Source of the DNA: Cyanobacteria bacterium UBA6446
GTDB taxonomy: Bacteria > Cyanobacteriota > Vampirovibrionia > Gastranaerophilales > Gastranaerophilaceae
Assembly: GCA_002438405.1 (NCBI GenBank)
Contig: DJOE01000009.1
Coordinates: 62,001-126,000, forward strand
DNA: 64,000 nt
Direction of reading: 5' to 3'
The position numbers and the translations under genes were made by a program. The notes beneath the pieces were generated by a model. It was given only the letters and a program-made list of their open reading frames with translations, made no database searches and was not told where the DNA came from. The first letter of the stretch is position 1, and each line of letters opens with the position of its first letter. Below, piece by piece: positions 1 to 7,736 of this stretch.

Positions 1-522
1 ACAGGTATTAAAAGAGCAAGACCCGATAAATTTGTATTTACATACCAAGGTGATGGTGATTTTGCGTCAATCGGTTTAGCTGAAAGTATGCACGCAGCTT
101 TAAGAGGTGAAAAAATCTCTGCAATTTGTATCAACAATACAACTTACGGTATGACAGGTGGTCAATTAGGACCTACAACTTTGTTGGGGCAAGTTACAAC
201 AACGTCTCCAACTGGTAGAAATGTTCCATACTATGGTTATCCAATCAAAATAGCAGAACACATTGCGCTTTGTGATGGTACAGCTTTCAGTGCAAGAGTT
301 TCTCTTGATTCTGTTGCAAATATCAAAAAAGCAAAACAAGCTATTAAGAAAGCTTTCGAAGTTCAGTTACAAGGTTTGGGCTTAGGCTTTGTTGAAATTC
401 TTTCAAGTTGTCCTACTAACTGGAGAATGACTCCGGAAAAAGCTCATGACCGTGTTAAAAACGAAATGATGGAAGTTTTCAAACCGGGAATTTATAAAGA
501 CATTACAGTAAATAATAAATAA
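1..522 (+). CDS. 2-oxoacid:ferredoxin oxidoreductase beta (TPP-binding) subunit, 5'-truncated
   Basis: The reading frame is open from base 1, so the N-terminus lies outside the window; 173 residues are visible. The thiamine-pyrophosphate/Mg motif GDGD (visible residues 18-21) is followed by an NNTTYGMTGGQ segment, the usual signature of the beta subunit of KorB/VorB-type oxidoreductases, which oxidatively decarboxylate 2-oxoacids to acyl-CoA and reduce ferredoxin. The gamma subunit follows 11 nt downstream, so this is the end of an alpha-beta-gamma operon. Whether the substrate is 2-oxoglutarate or a branched-chain oxoacid cannot be told from this fragment. Confidence 0.85.
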   Translation, partial: TGIKRARPDKFVFTYQGDGDFASIGLAESMHAALRGEKISAICINNTTYGMTGGQLGPTTLLGQVTTTSPTGRNVPYYGYPIKIAEHIALCDGTAFSARVSLDSVANIKKAKQAIKKAFEVQLQGLGLGFVEILSSCPTNWRMTPEKAHDRVKNEMMEVFKPGIYKDITVNNK

Positions 523-533
523 AGGTAATAATT

Positions 534-1082
534 ATGGAAAAAGATTTTATAATTGCAGGATTTGGCGGACAAGGTGTGTTATTGGCAGGAGAAGTTCTTG
601 CTAATGGATTTATGCTTGATGATAAAAATGTTACTTGGTATCCGTCTTATGGTGCAGAGATGAGAGGCGGAACAGTTAATTGCAGTATTGTTATGTCTGA
701 TGAAGATGTTAGTGCTGTTCAAAAAACACATGCTGATTTTATTATCGTATTGAATCAAGCTTCATTTGATAAATATACTCCTTGTGTAAGAAAAGGTGGA
801 TATATTATTGTGAATACTTCTTTAGCTAAAAAAGTTGAAACTAGAGATGATATTCATTATATATTTGCGCCTATCACTCAAATGGCTGAGGAAAAATTAG
901 GAAATATTAAAATGTCTAATATTCTTGCACTAGGGATTTTGTCTAAAGTTAGCGGCTTAGTTTCTCTTGAAACTTTGGAAAAAGCTTTGAACAACGTAAT
1001 TCCAGCGCATAGAAAGAATTTAATTCCTAAAAATATTGAGGCATTAAAACTAGGCTATGAGTATGATTTATTGAACGTTTAG
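534..1082 (+). CDS. 2-oxoacid:ferredoxin oxidoreductase gamma subunit
   Basis: The 182-residue product opens with IIAGFGGQGVLLAGEVLA, the conserved start of the gamma (POR/KOR catalytic) domain, and has the EMRGGTVNCSIV segment near residue 43 typical of the same domain. It pairs with the TPP-binding subunit just upstream (11-nt gap). Length is normal for a stand-alone gamma subunit. No 4Fe-4S ferredoxin-like subunit follows, so that part is either upstream of the window or supplied elsewhere. Confidence 0.87.
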   Translation: MEKDFIIAGFGGQGVLLAGEVLANGFMLDDKNVTWYPSYGAEMRGGTVNCSIVMSDEDVSAVQKTHADFIIVLNQASFDKYTPCVRKGGYIIVNTSLAKKVETRDDIHYIFAPITQMAEEKLGNIKMSNILALGILSKVSGLVSLETLEKALNNVIPAHRKNLIPKNIEALKLGYEYDLLNV

Positions 1083-1146
1083 TTCAAAATCACCTAAAAA
1101 GTTGATTTTAAATTTAATAGAACAGTTTATTCTTGATATGTGATAT

Positions 1147-1398
1147 ATGAGAGGTTTATACAAGGTGAAACAAGAACTCATTTCTGCTATAAGAGAAAAA
1201 GAATTACAACTGTCGAAATTAAAAGAACATATAGATAAGAGCAAAATTTGTTCAGACCTATATGATAAGGTGTTGCTTGAAAAAGCTATTCTAAAAAAAC
1301 AATTGGATGATTTACAAAATAATACTATTGTAAATCGTATTAAACATCTTCTTCCTCGTCAAGAAAAATTGATTTGTGATTATTTTAGAGGGAGATAA
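1147..1398 (+). CDS. small coiled-coil protein of unknown function
   Basis: The product has up to 83 residues, is rich in Lys/Glu/Leu with heptad-like spacing between about residues 10 and 55, and ends in a basic stretch (LPRQEKLICDYFRGR). I do not recognise the family. ATG 1147 has no visible ribosome binding site; an in-frame GTG at 1165 has GAGG at 1151-1154 and may be the real start (77 residues). It lies 64 nt after the oxidoreductase gamma gene on the same strand. Confidence 0.5.
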   Translation: MRGLYKVKQELISAIREKELQLSKLKEHIDKSKICSDLYDKVLLEKAILKKQLDDLQNNTIVNRIKHLLPRQEKLICDYFRGR

Positions 1399-1521
1399 TT
1401 TAGTCTGTCAAAGATTTTACTATTTTATAAAAATCTTGCAATCTGTCTCTTTTTAAAGGTTGAAAGTTATCTTTGGTAATAATTGTTGTATCTTCAAAAA
1501 ACTTAACAAAACTTGCAAAAG

Positions 1522-1550
1522 TTGATATTTTTCGGGTTTTATAATATACT
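1522..1550 (+). promoter_or_regulatory. sigma70-type promoter of rpsU
   Basis: TTGATA (1522-1527), a 17-nt spacer and TATACT (1545-1550) lie 40 nt before the rpsU start. A second TATAAT (1540-1545) overlaps the -10 box but has no well-spaced -35. Confidence 0.65.
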
Positions 1551-1589
1551 GGATACATAAATTAAGCTATAAAGGTGGTGAAAATATAA

Positions 1590-1763
1590 ATGGCAGAAGT
1601 TAAAGTTGGTGAAAACGAAAGTATTGAAAGCGCTTTAAGACGTTTCAAGAAAAAAATTCAAAAAGCTGGTATTTTATCTGAAGTTAAAAAACGTGAAAGA
1701 TATGAAAAACCAAGCGTTAAAAGAAAACACAAATCTGAAGCTGCTCGTAAGAGAAAAGTGTAA
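1590..1763 (+). CDS. rpsU: 30S ribosomal protein S21
   Basis: The 57-residue product begins MAEVKVGENESIESALRRFK, the conserved S21 start, followed by KKIQKAGILSEVKKRERYEK and a very basic tail (KRKHKSEAARKRKV). S21 joins the 30S platform near the mRNA exit and helps initiation. An AAAGGTGG site at 1571-1578 serves ATG 1590. The gene stands alone between its own promoter and a strong terminator, so it is probably monocistronic. Confidence 0.95.
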   Translation: MAEVKVGENESIESALRRFKKKIQKAGILSEVKKRERYEKPSVKRKHKSEAARKRKV

Positions 1764-1786
1764 GATTTTACAATAAAAGTTAAAAG

Positions 1787-1820
1787 AACGGCGATTTCAA
1801 ATTTTTGAAATCGCCGTTTC
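1787..1820. terminator. bidirectional intrinsic terminator between rpsU and the converging small gene
   Basis: AACGGCGATTTCA (1787-1799) pairs with TGAAATCGCCGTT (1806-1818) around a 6-nt loop. T-rich sequence follows on the plus strand and A-rich sequence precedes it, so it can serve rpsU and the minus-strand gene ending at 1823. Confidence 0.85.
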
Positions 1821-1822
1821 TT

Positions 1823-2116
1823 CTATTTAATAATACTAAAACCAACAATTGCATTTGCTGAAATATTAAGCCAACTGTATTCCGCAAAATAAGGAATACT
1901 GCATTCACAGTCATTATTGTTACAGCCACAAAGTTCTTCAATTCGTGCGATTTTCACATCTTTTAATGAAATAATACAATTGTGGCAGTTTTTACACTGT
2001 TCATTATAATCGTGGATAGTTCCTCTGATTTGCAAATGATTTGTTAAAATCAAAACTTTGCGTGTGGAATTCTCTTCCATTATGTTATTGATAATTTCAC
2101 CTAGATTTTTAGACAT
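1823..2116 (-). CDS. small Cys-cluster protein, unknown function
   Basis: The 97-residue product carries two cysteine groups, CKNCHNC (about residues 41-47) and CGCNNNDCEC (about 63-72), suggesting a metal site. The flanking segments (KVLILTNHLQIRGTIHDY and the C-terminal NISANAIVGFSII) look like beta strands of a small barrel into which the Cys clusters are inserted; this fold idea is inference. A strong AAGGAGG site precedes the start but lies within a 17-bp hairpin (2117-2161) that could hide it. It follows a gene for another Cys-containing small protein. Confidence 0.7.
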   Translation of the reverse strand: MSKNLGEIINNIMEENSTRKVLILTNHLQIRGTIHDYNEQCKNCHNCIISLKDVKIARIEELCGCNNNDCECSIPYFAEYSWLNISANAIVGFSIIK

Positions 2117-2161
2117 AAAAGCCCTCCTTCTTTTGTAATTTAATAAAGAAGAAGAGCTTTT
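2117..2161 (-). promoter_or_regulatory. hairpin covering the ribosome binding site of the downstream gene (possible attenuator/terminator)
   Basis: On the minus strand 2161-2145 can pair with 2133-2117 over 17 contiguous pairs, counting G-U wobbles, with a loop of about 11 nt. The 3' arm holds the AAGGAGG ribosome binding site and ends in GCTTTT just before the ATG at 2116. It may terminate the cdd transcript, occlude translation of the next gene, or both. Confidence 0.6.
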
Positions 2162-2179
2162 AAATTCTCCAGATATCTA

Positions 2180-2413
2180 TTAAAAAGATTTATTTTCAAA
2201 TATGTTTTTGTTTTTAAGTTTGCTTTTGTGGACAACTAAACCGCAATATTTACAGGCAAAATATTCGTTTGAAGAGTCCAAAGGCATAAAAAGATGTTCA
2301 CAATCGTCAGAATCTTCTTCAAGTTCTGTTCCATCTGTATCTACTGGATTGTAGGTCGAAATGGGTTGTTTTTTCTTTTTGAAAGCATTGAAAATAAGTT
2401 CAAAGATATACAT
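2180..2413 (-). CDS. small zinc-ribbon-like protein, unknown function
   Basis: The 77-residue product has a short hydrophobic N-terminus followed by KKKK, an acidic middle, and a C-terminal C-x-H...CKYCG arrangement (about residues 38-58) that resembles a small zinc ribbon. The start lies one base after the cdd stop codon, so translation is probably coupled to cytidine deaminase. I do not recognise a named family. Confidence 0.65.
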   Translation of the reverse strand: MYIFELIFNAFKKKKQPISTYNPVDTDGTELEEDSDDCEHLFMPLDSSNEYFACKYCGLVVHKSKLKNKNIFENKSF

Positions 2414-2414
2414 T

Positions 2415-2795
2415 TTACAATAAGAAAGCCTCCGGAAGAAGTTCCTTTATTGTATAAGGTTTCACTTCATCACCAATTTTTTGCAATACAACCGCATCTG
2501 GGTCTGTGAATTCTGCAATAACTTGTCTGCAAGCTCCACATGGCATGCATTTATCCATAAGTGGAGAGTAGATTGCGATAGCTGTTATTTTTCTTTCGCC
2601 AGCTGCAATAGCTGAACCTATTGCATTTCGTTCAGCACATATTGTTAATCCATAGCTTGAGTTTTCAAAATTACAACCGCAGAAAGTCTTTCCATTTTCT
2701 GTTAAGACACAAGCTCCTACCGGAAATTTTGAGAACGGAACGTATGCGTTTTTTGAAACTTCTATTGCTTTTTCCATTAATTCTTCGTAGGTCAT
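2415..2795 (-). CDS. cdd: cytidine deaminase
   Basis: The 126-residue product carries both zinc/catalytic motifs of homotetrameric cytidine deaminases: CAERNA, with the proton-shuttling Glu, and PCGACRQ, with two zinc Cys. It deaminates cytidine and deoxycytidine to uridine forms in pyrimidine salvage. The length is that of the short bacterial form. Its stop is followed after one base by the small zinc-ribbon-like gene, indicating a two-gene unit. Confidence 0.95.
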   Translation of the reverse strand: MTYEELMEKAIEVSKNAYVPFSKFPVGACVLTENGKTFCGCNFENSSYGLTICAERNAIGSAIAAGERKITAIAIYSPLMDKCMPCGACRQVIAEFTDPDAVVLQKIGDEVKPYTIKELLPEAFLL

Positions 2796-2960
2796 TATAA
2801 AATCCTCACTTTTCTTGTCCTAATATTATACAATATTTTTCAAAAAAGGTATCATTTAATTGAATGAAAGCTTTAACTTTTGTTAATATTTTCTTTAAAT
2901 TTTTAAAGTTTTCTGTTCTGTTATCCGAATAACTAAATAGAAGAAAAACAAGGGCGTACT

Positions 2961-4133
2961 ATGGACGTTGTAAGAATAAGTGCTGTTTCACCTCGTCAAA
3001 TTGATTGGCGAAACTTAACGGCAAAGCAGATTATAAAATATGAAAGACAAGGTGTTGATGTGCCATCTGTGTATCTACAGTGGGCGCAAGATTTTCGTGC
3101 GACTTTAGATACCAATGATGAAACGACCTATGAAATGGCTCAATCTACAACTCAAACAACTGATAAAAAGACCGAAGACTCAAAGGTTGTAGATAATTCA
3201 TTGGTTGGAGTTGAGCTTTCAGAAACTTCAACCCCTCCGGATATCACAAAAGAAGAACAAAATGAAACCAATTCGACAGATTCTACATCTGTTCCGCAAG
3301 ACAAGAGTGCAGCGCAAACAAAGAGAGAAGAATTGCAAAATGCTAATGTAAGTTTGCGTAATCAAGCCAAAATATTTACAGGTGATAGCAAAGAAAATAC
3401 AAAAGCGGCTGCGGAATCTGCGTCTATTATTTCTTCTGTCCAAGCTCAATCAGTAGATGAAATTCAAAATCTTGAAAACTATATGTCAGAACTTTTGTCA
3501 AAAGCTGATGCTGCGCAATCTGAATTGCGTAGTGAGGTTGATAAAATAAATTCTGATAAGAGCGATGTTTCTTCTCTTTCTAAGATAAATAAACTTCAAC
3601 AACAATTGCAAGAATATGGCAATGACGGACAAACTTCAATTTCCGTATCAGAATCGGAATTTAATCAGTTCGATTCAACAATCAAGGCTCAAACTGGTTC
3701 AATATTATCTGCTCAGGATTTTGGTTCTGAAACAATTGGTATCGGAAATGACTTATTAACATCAATAAAAGGATTCCCATTATTTAGAATTGCTGATTAT
3801 ATTGCAGGAAAACAAGCTGTTCAAGCAGGTGGAGATGCGGTTAATCAAGCTGAAATTACTGCAGATACTCAATTGCAGGCAGAGTCCGTAAATTCTGAAA
3901 ACAAATCAAGTGCAGCATCTTACAAAGGTCAAATCGCTGATAAGACAGGTGTTCCGAGTGCTTCTTTATCTAATAAAGAAAACAAATATGCACAAGATGG
4001 CGAAGTTAAAGAATCTGAAAAGACAATTAAAACCTCCGAAAATGACGGCACAGACGATAAAGATAAGTTAAATACCGATATAAATGAAATCCTGAAACGA
4101 AAAGTTCGTAAAGGTGAGAATCTAAATGCTTAA
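2961..4133 (+). CDS. large Ser/Thr/Gln-rich protein, unknown function
   Basis: The 390-residue product has a compact N-terminal part (residues 1-55, including LTAKQIIKYERQGVDVPSVY) followed by a long polar, low-complexity region. Two helical, probably coiled-coil stretches lie near residues 165-220. No signal peptide or membrane segment is evident. AAGGGC lies 8-13 nt before ATG 2961. The last 4 bases overlap the rpe stop codon on the other strand. The family is not recognised; the composition resembles secreted or flagellum-associated spacer proteins, but that is only a resemblance. Confidence 0.75.
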   Translation: MDVVRISAVSPRQIDWRNLTAKQIIKYERQGVDVPSVYLQWAQDFRATLDTNDETTYEMAQSTTQTTDKKTEDSKVVDNSLVGVELSETSTPPDITKEEQNETNSTDSTSVPQDKSAAQTKREELQNANVSLRNQAKIFTGDSKENTKAAAESASIISSVQAQSVDEIQNLENYMSELLSKADAAQSELRSEVDKINSDKSDVSSLSKINKLQQQLQEYGNDGQTSISVSESEFNQFDSTIKAQTGSILSAQDFGSETIGIGNDLLTSIKGFPLFRIADYIAGKQAVQAGGDAVNQAEITADTQLQAESVNSENKSSAASYKGQIADKTGVPSASLSNKENKYAQDGEVKESEKTIKTSENDGTDDKDKLNTDINEILKRKVRKGENLNA

Positions 4134-4798
4134 CTTTTTAAAGAATCTATAGCTTTTTGGATATTTTCTGCTTTATAAATAAAACTTCCTGCAACAAGCG
4201 AAGTTGCGCCTAGTTTTGTACAAATTTTTGCTGTTTCATCATTTATTCCGCCATCAACTTGGATTATTAAATCTTGTAACGCATTTTCTTTAATTGTCGG
4301 AATTTTGTTTGCGCAACCAGGCATAAACTTTTGACCGCCAAACCCAGGTTCTACAGTCATAATCAAAACCAAATCAAGTATTGGCAAAAATTCTATAATT
4401 TCGTTTGGTGACGTTTTAGGTTTTATGGATATTCCAGCCTTAACGTTCATTGATTTAATTTTATTTATAAGTTCAATTATTTTATTTTTGTATTTTTCTG
4501 GGTAATTATTTTTTATTGCTTCATAGTGAAATGTAATGATATCAGCTCCAGATATCGCAAAATCTTCAACATATTTTTCCGGATTATCAATCATTAAATG
4601 AACATCAAGCGGTAATTGTGTAACTTTTTTGATTGACTTTACAACAGGAATTCCAATTGTAATATTTGGTACAAAATGTCCGTCCATTACATCTACGTGA
4701 ATCCAGTCAGCCCCATTTGTTTCTACTTTTTTTATATCTCGTTCAAGATTCGCAAAATCAGCAGAAAGTATTGATGGTGAAACAAATATTTTTGTCAT
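4130..4798 (-). CDS. rpe: ribulose-phosphate 3-epimerase
   Basis: The 222-residue TIM-barrel enzyme interconverts ribulose 5-phosphate and xylulose 5-phosphate. Family motifs are visible: SPSILSADFANLE at the start, HVDVMDGHFVPN with metal-binding His and Asp, DVHLMI, and MTVEPGFGGQKF at the phosphate site. It starts one base after the rnc stop, so it is the last gene of the pyrH-frr-cdsA-rnc-rpe operon. Confidence 0.95.
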   Translation of the reverse strand: MTKIFVSPSILSADFANLERDIKKVETNGADWIHVDVMDGHFVPNITIGIPVVKSIKKVTQLPLDVHLMIDNPEKYVEDFAISGADIITFHYEAIKNNYPEKYKNKIIELINKIKSMNVKAGISIKPKTSPNEIIEFLPILDLVLIMTVEPGFGGQKFMPGCANKIPTIKENALQDLIIQVDGGINDETAKICTKLGATSLVAGSFIYKAENIQKAIDSLKS

Positions 4799-4799
4799 T

Positions 4800-5486
4800 C
4801 TATATAATCCCCAGTTTTTTACATGCAGAGTATGCGCATTTTTGTTCTGCTTCTTTTTTGGTCAATCCTTTTTCAGTTGCAAGAACTTCATCATTATATT
4901 TAACTTCTACTTCAAATTCTTTTTTGTGTTCCGGTCCAATTTCTCGAATTACGGTATAAACGGGAGTATTTTTTGTTTTACCTTGCGTGTATTCTTGCAA
5001 AACAGCTTTTGCATTGAATTTTTCAAAATGGTCTTTGACATCAATTATATAAGGTTTGAATGTCTTTTCTATATATTTTTCAAGTTCGTTATATTTCCCG
5101 TCAAGATAATAAGCTCCAAGGGTTGCTTCAAAAGCGCATGCGCAAATAGAATTTAACTTCCTGCAACCTTGTTTTTCTTCATGCTTACTCATTATGATTA
5201 AATCTTGAAGACCATTTTTCTTTGCAATATCTGCAAGTGTATTATCAGAAACAATAATACTTCTGATTTTAGATAACTCCCCCTCTTGATAGTCAGGATA
5301 CATTTTGAATAATACATCTGAAATTGTTAATTTCAAAACAGCATCACCCAAAAACTCCAATCTCTCATAACATTGAGTGTATGGAAGATTTTTTTCTTTC
5401 GTAAAAGAAGAATGAGTTAGTGCGTGATTGTAATATTCTGATGTAATTGTTTCAATTCCAAAAATCTCAGCAACAGATTTTGACAT
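4800..5486 (-). CDS. rnc: ribonuclease III
   Basis: The 228-residue product has the RNase III signature ERLEFLGDAVL followed by the acidic GELSKIRS segment, and a C-terminal double-stranded RNA-binding domain (from about residue 155, ending KKEAEQKCAYSACKKL). It processes rRNA precursors and structured mRNA. I chose ATG 5486 because it forms a TAATG overlap with the cdsA stop, has AAAGGA upstream and gives the usual family length; an upstream in-frame ATG at 5528 would lie inside cdsA. Confidence 0.93.
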   Translation of the reverse strand: MSKSVAEIFGIETITSEYYNHALTHSSFTKEKNLPYTQCYERLEFLGDAVLKLTISDVLFKMYPDYQEGELSKIRSIIVSDNTLADIAKKNGLQDLIIMSKHEEKQGCRKLNSICACAFEATLGAYYLDGKYNELEKYIEKTFKPYIIDVKDHFEKFNAKAVLQEYTQGKTKNTPVYTVIREIGPEHKKEFEVEVKYNDEVLATEKGLTKKEAEQKCAYSACKKLGII

Positions 5487-6355
5487 TAGAATAATCCTTT
5501 CACTGCGTGAATTAATGTTTGAATCCATTCAGTATGGAAGATGAAACATTTACAGAAATAATACATAATTGGAATTGTTAGAATAAAACTATCTGTTCTA
5601 TCTAAAAATCCTCCGTGTCCAGGAAGACTTGTTCCAGAATCTTTAACACCGGCATCACGTTTAATTAAAGATTCACAAAGATCGCCAATTTGTGCGAATA
5701 TTGTACAAATAAGCCCTGCAAGTATTGATAAATACCATTGTAAATCAATAAAATATCCGATAACTAAAGCCCCCAAAATTGCGAAAAATATTCCGCCCAT
5801 TGAACCCTCAATGGTTTTGTTTGGGCTAATAACAGGTGCAAGTTTACGTTTCCCGAATTTTGTTCCAATGTAGTAACAACCAACATCTGTTAACAATATT
5901 GATGTGAACATCAATACTACAAAACCTAATCCGCTATCATATCTTGTGCAAGATAAATCTCTCAAAAAGATTAAATGAAGAGGAAACCAACCACAATAAA
6001 CCATACCGAGTAAAGTTGTAGCAACATTCGCAATATATGGTTGTCTGCCTCTAAATAAAACCCACATAAAAGATGCCATAGCACAAATGGTTAAGGTTAT
6101 TGCAACAAGGTCAAATCTTTTAAAATAAACGACAGTAGCAAGAATTGCTTCTGTAAAATAAATGACTTTAAGGCTTGGATAAAAACCTTTGTGGTTAAGC
6201 ATTTTTACGTATTCTCTCGAGCCTGCAATTAACATAACTGCAAGCATACATAACAATGCTATGTCACCCCACATAATGCAAAGCATTACAATGGTACCCA
6301 TTATAAAACCTGTCAACATTCTGGTTGCATTTTTATTCAAGCCTAAATCAATCAT
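5486..6355 (-). CDS. cdsA: phosphatidate cytidylyltransferase (CDP-diglyceride synthase)
   Basis: The 289-residue integral membrane protein has about eight hydrophobic segments. It carries the family motif SPNKTIEGSMGG and the C-terminal signature KRDAGVKDSGTSLPGHGGFLDRTDS. It makes CDP-diacylglycerol from phosphatidate and CTP for phospholipid synthesis. It overlaps frr upstream and rnc downstream by one base each through TAATG junctions, which implies coupled translation. The uppS gene that often precedes cdsA in other bacteria is absent here. Confidence 0.94.
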   Translation of the reverse strand: MIDLGLNKNATRMLTGFIMGTIVMLCIMWGDIALLCMLAVMLIAGSREYVKMLNHKGFYPSLKVIYFTEAILATVVYFKRFDLVAITLTICAMASFMWVLFRGRQPYIANVATTLLGMVYCGWFPLHLIFLRDLSCTRYDSGLGFVVLMFTSILLTDVGCYYIGTKFGKRKLAPVISPNKTIEGSMGGIFFAILGALVIGYFIDLQWYLSILAGLICTIFAQIGDLCESLIKRDAGVKDSGTSLPGHGGFLDRTDSFILTIPIMYYFCKCFIFHTEWIQTLIHAVKGLF

Positions 6356-6921
6356 TATACTGTCATAACCTCTTTTTCTTTTACTGCAACTGCACTATCA
6401 ATATTTGCAGTATATTTATCTGTTAATTTTTGAATTTTATCTTGATTATCTTTCACCATATCTTCTGGAAGATTTTCACTTTTTTCAATTTTCTTTAATC
6501 CGTCAGTCATATCTCTTCTTATATTTCTAACCGCAACTTTAGCATCTTCGCCGAGTTTTTTTACATCTTTTGCAATTTCTTTTCTTCTATCTTCTGTCAA
6601 TGGAGGGAATGGAAGTCTGATACAAATACCATCACTGTTTGGAGTAATCCCGATTTCAGCTTTGATAATTGCTTTTTCAATTTCTTTCATAACAGTTTTG
6701 TCATAAGGTGTGATAACAAGAGTAGTACCATCCTGAACTGATACTTGTGACATTTGTCTTAGAGGAGTAGGAGCTCCGTAGTATTCAACCATTACTCTGT
6801 CCAAAATTCCAGGGTTAGCACGACCTGAACGAATTGTTCCAAATTCTTTTTGAAGTTGGGCAACTGTTTTTTCCATTTTTTCTTCGCCGAATAAAAATAA
6901 TTCTTCTAAAGCTTCTGACAT
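6355..6921 (-). CDS. frr: ribosome recycling factor
   Basis: The 188-residue product matches RRF along its length, with KEFGTIRSGRANPGILD, PPLTEDRRKEIAKDVKKLGEDAKVAVRNIRR and the C-terminal helix DKYTANIDSAVAVKEKEVM. It splits post-termination ribosomes together with EF-G. It is a few residues longer at the N-terminus than typical. It sits 24 nt after pyrH, the common bacterial order. Confidence 0.96.
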   Translation of the reverse strand: MSEALEELFLFGEEKMEKTVAQLQKEFGTIRSGRANPGILDRVMVEYYGAPTPLRQMSQVSVQDGTTLVITPYDKTVMKEIEKAIIKAEIGITPNSDGICIRLPFPPLTEDRRKEIAKDVKKLGEDAKVAVRNIRRDMTDGLKKIEKSENLPEDMVKDNQDKIQKLTDKYTANIDSAVAVKEKEVMTV

Positions 6922-6945
6922 TTTTTACCTCTTTCGTATATTTAA

Positions 6946-7656
6946 CTAGTTAATATATGTTCCGATTTCTTTTCCGCTAAGGATTTCTTTAATTCCATCT
7001 TGTTTTTTGAAGTCAAATACAACAATAGGAATATTATTTTGTTTACATAATGCACAAGCTGATGTATCCATAACTTTTAAACCATTTTTAATAATATCGT
7101 CATAGGTTATTTTTTCAAGTTTTTTAGCTTCCGGATTTGTATTCGGGTCATCTGTGTAAACTCCATCTACTCCATTTTTAGCCATAAGCATCGCTTGAGC
7201 ATTAATTTCTGATGCTCTTAAAGCTGCAGCCGTATCAGTTGTAAAGAATGGATTTCCTGTTCCTGCTGCAAATATTACAACCCTACCTTTTTCAAGATGT
7301 CTGATTGCTCTATGACGAATATAAGGTTCAGCAATTTGGTTCATTGTAATTGCTGTTTGAACTCTGCATGGAACATCTATTTGAGTTAACGCACTTTGCA
7401 AGGCGATTGCATTCATTACCGTGGCAAGCATTCCAACATAATCACCTGATGCTTGATCCATTCCAAGTTTTGCACTGTTTTTCATTCCTCTGAAAATGTT
7501 TCCGCCTCCAACAACGACTGCAACTTCTGCTCCCATTTCTAAAGCTTTTTTTATTTCATTTGCAATCATTTTTACTGGAGCTTGGTCAATTCCGAATTGT
7601 TGATCTCCAAGTAATGCTTCTCCGCTTATTTTTAGCAAAATACGTTTATATTTCAA
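6946..7656 (-). CDS. pyrH: UMP kinase
   Basis: The 236-residue hexameric amino-acid-kinase-fold enzyme phosphorylates UMP to UDP. Visible motifs are KISGEALLG at the N-terminus, VVGGGNIFRG, ATVMNAIALQSAL and GTGNPFFTTDTAAALRA. It is the first gene of the pyrH-frr-cdsA-rnc-rpe cluster; tsf, its frequent upstream neighbour, is not present. Confidence 0.96.
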   Translation of the reverse strand: MKYKRILLKISGEALLGDQQFGIDQAPVKMIANEIKKALEMGAEVAVVVGGGNIFRGMKNSAKLGMDQASGDYVGMLATVMNAIALQSALTQIDVPCRVQTAITMNQIAEPYIRHRAIRHLEKGRVVIFAAGTGNPFFTTDTAAALRASEINAQAMLMAKNGVDGVYTDDPNTNPEAKKLEKITYDDIIKNGLKVMDTSACALCKQNNIPIVVFDFKKQDGIKEILSGKEIGTYIN

Positions 7657-7736
7657 CTTCTTTCTCCCTTAAACTAAATATTATTTCTCTTCATATTATA
7701 CTAGCTTAAAACAGGTACAATGTAAAGCGGTTATCC

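Noticed and set aside
5487..5528. Longer N-terminus for RNase III from an upstream ATG
   Set aside because: It would overlap cdsA by 43 bases; the ATG at 5486 has a ribosome binding site and a TAATG overlap and gives standard length.
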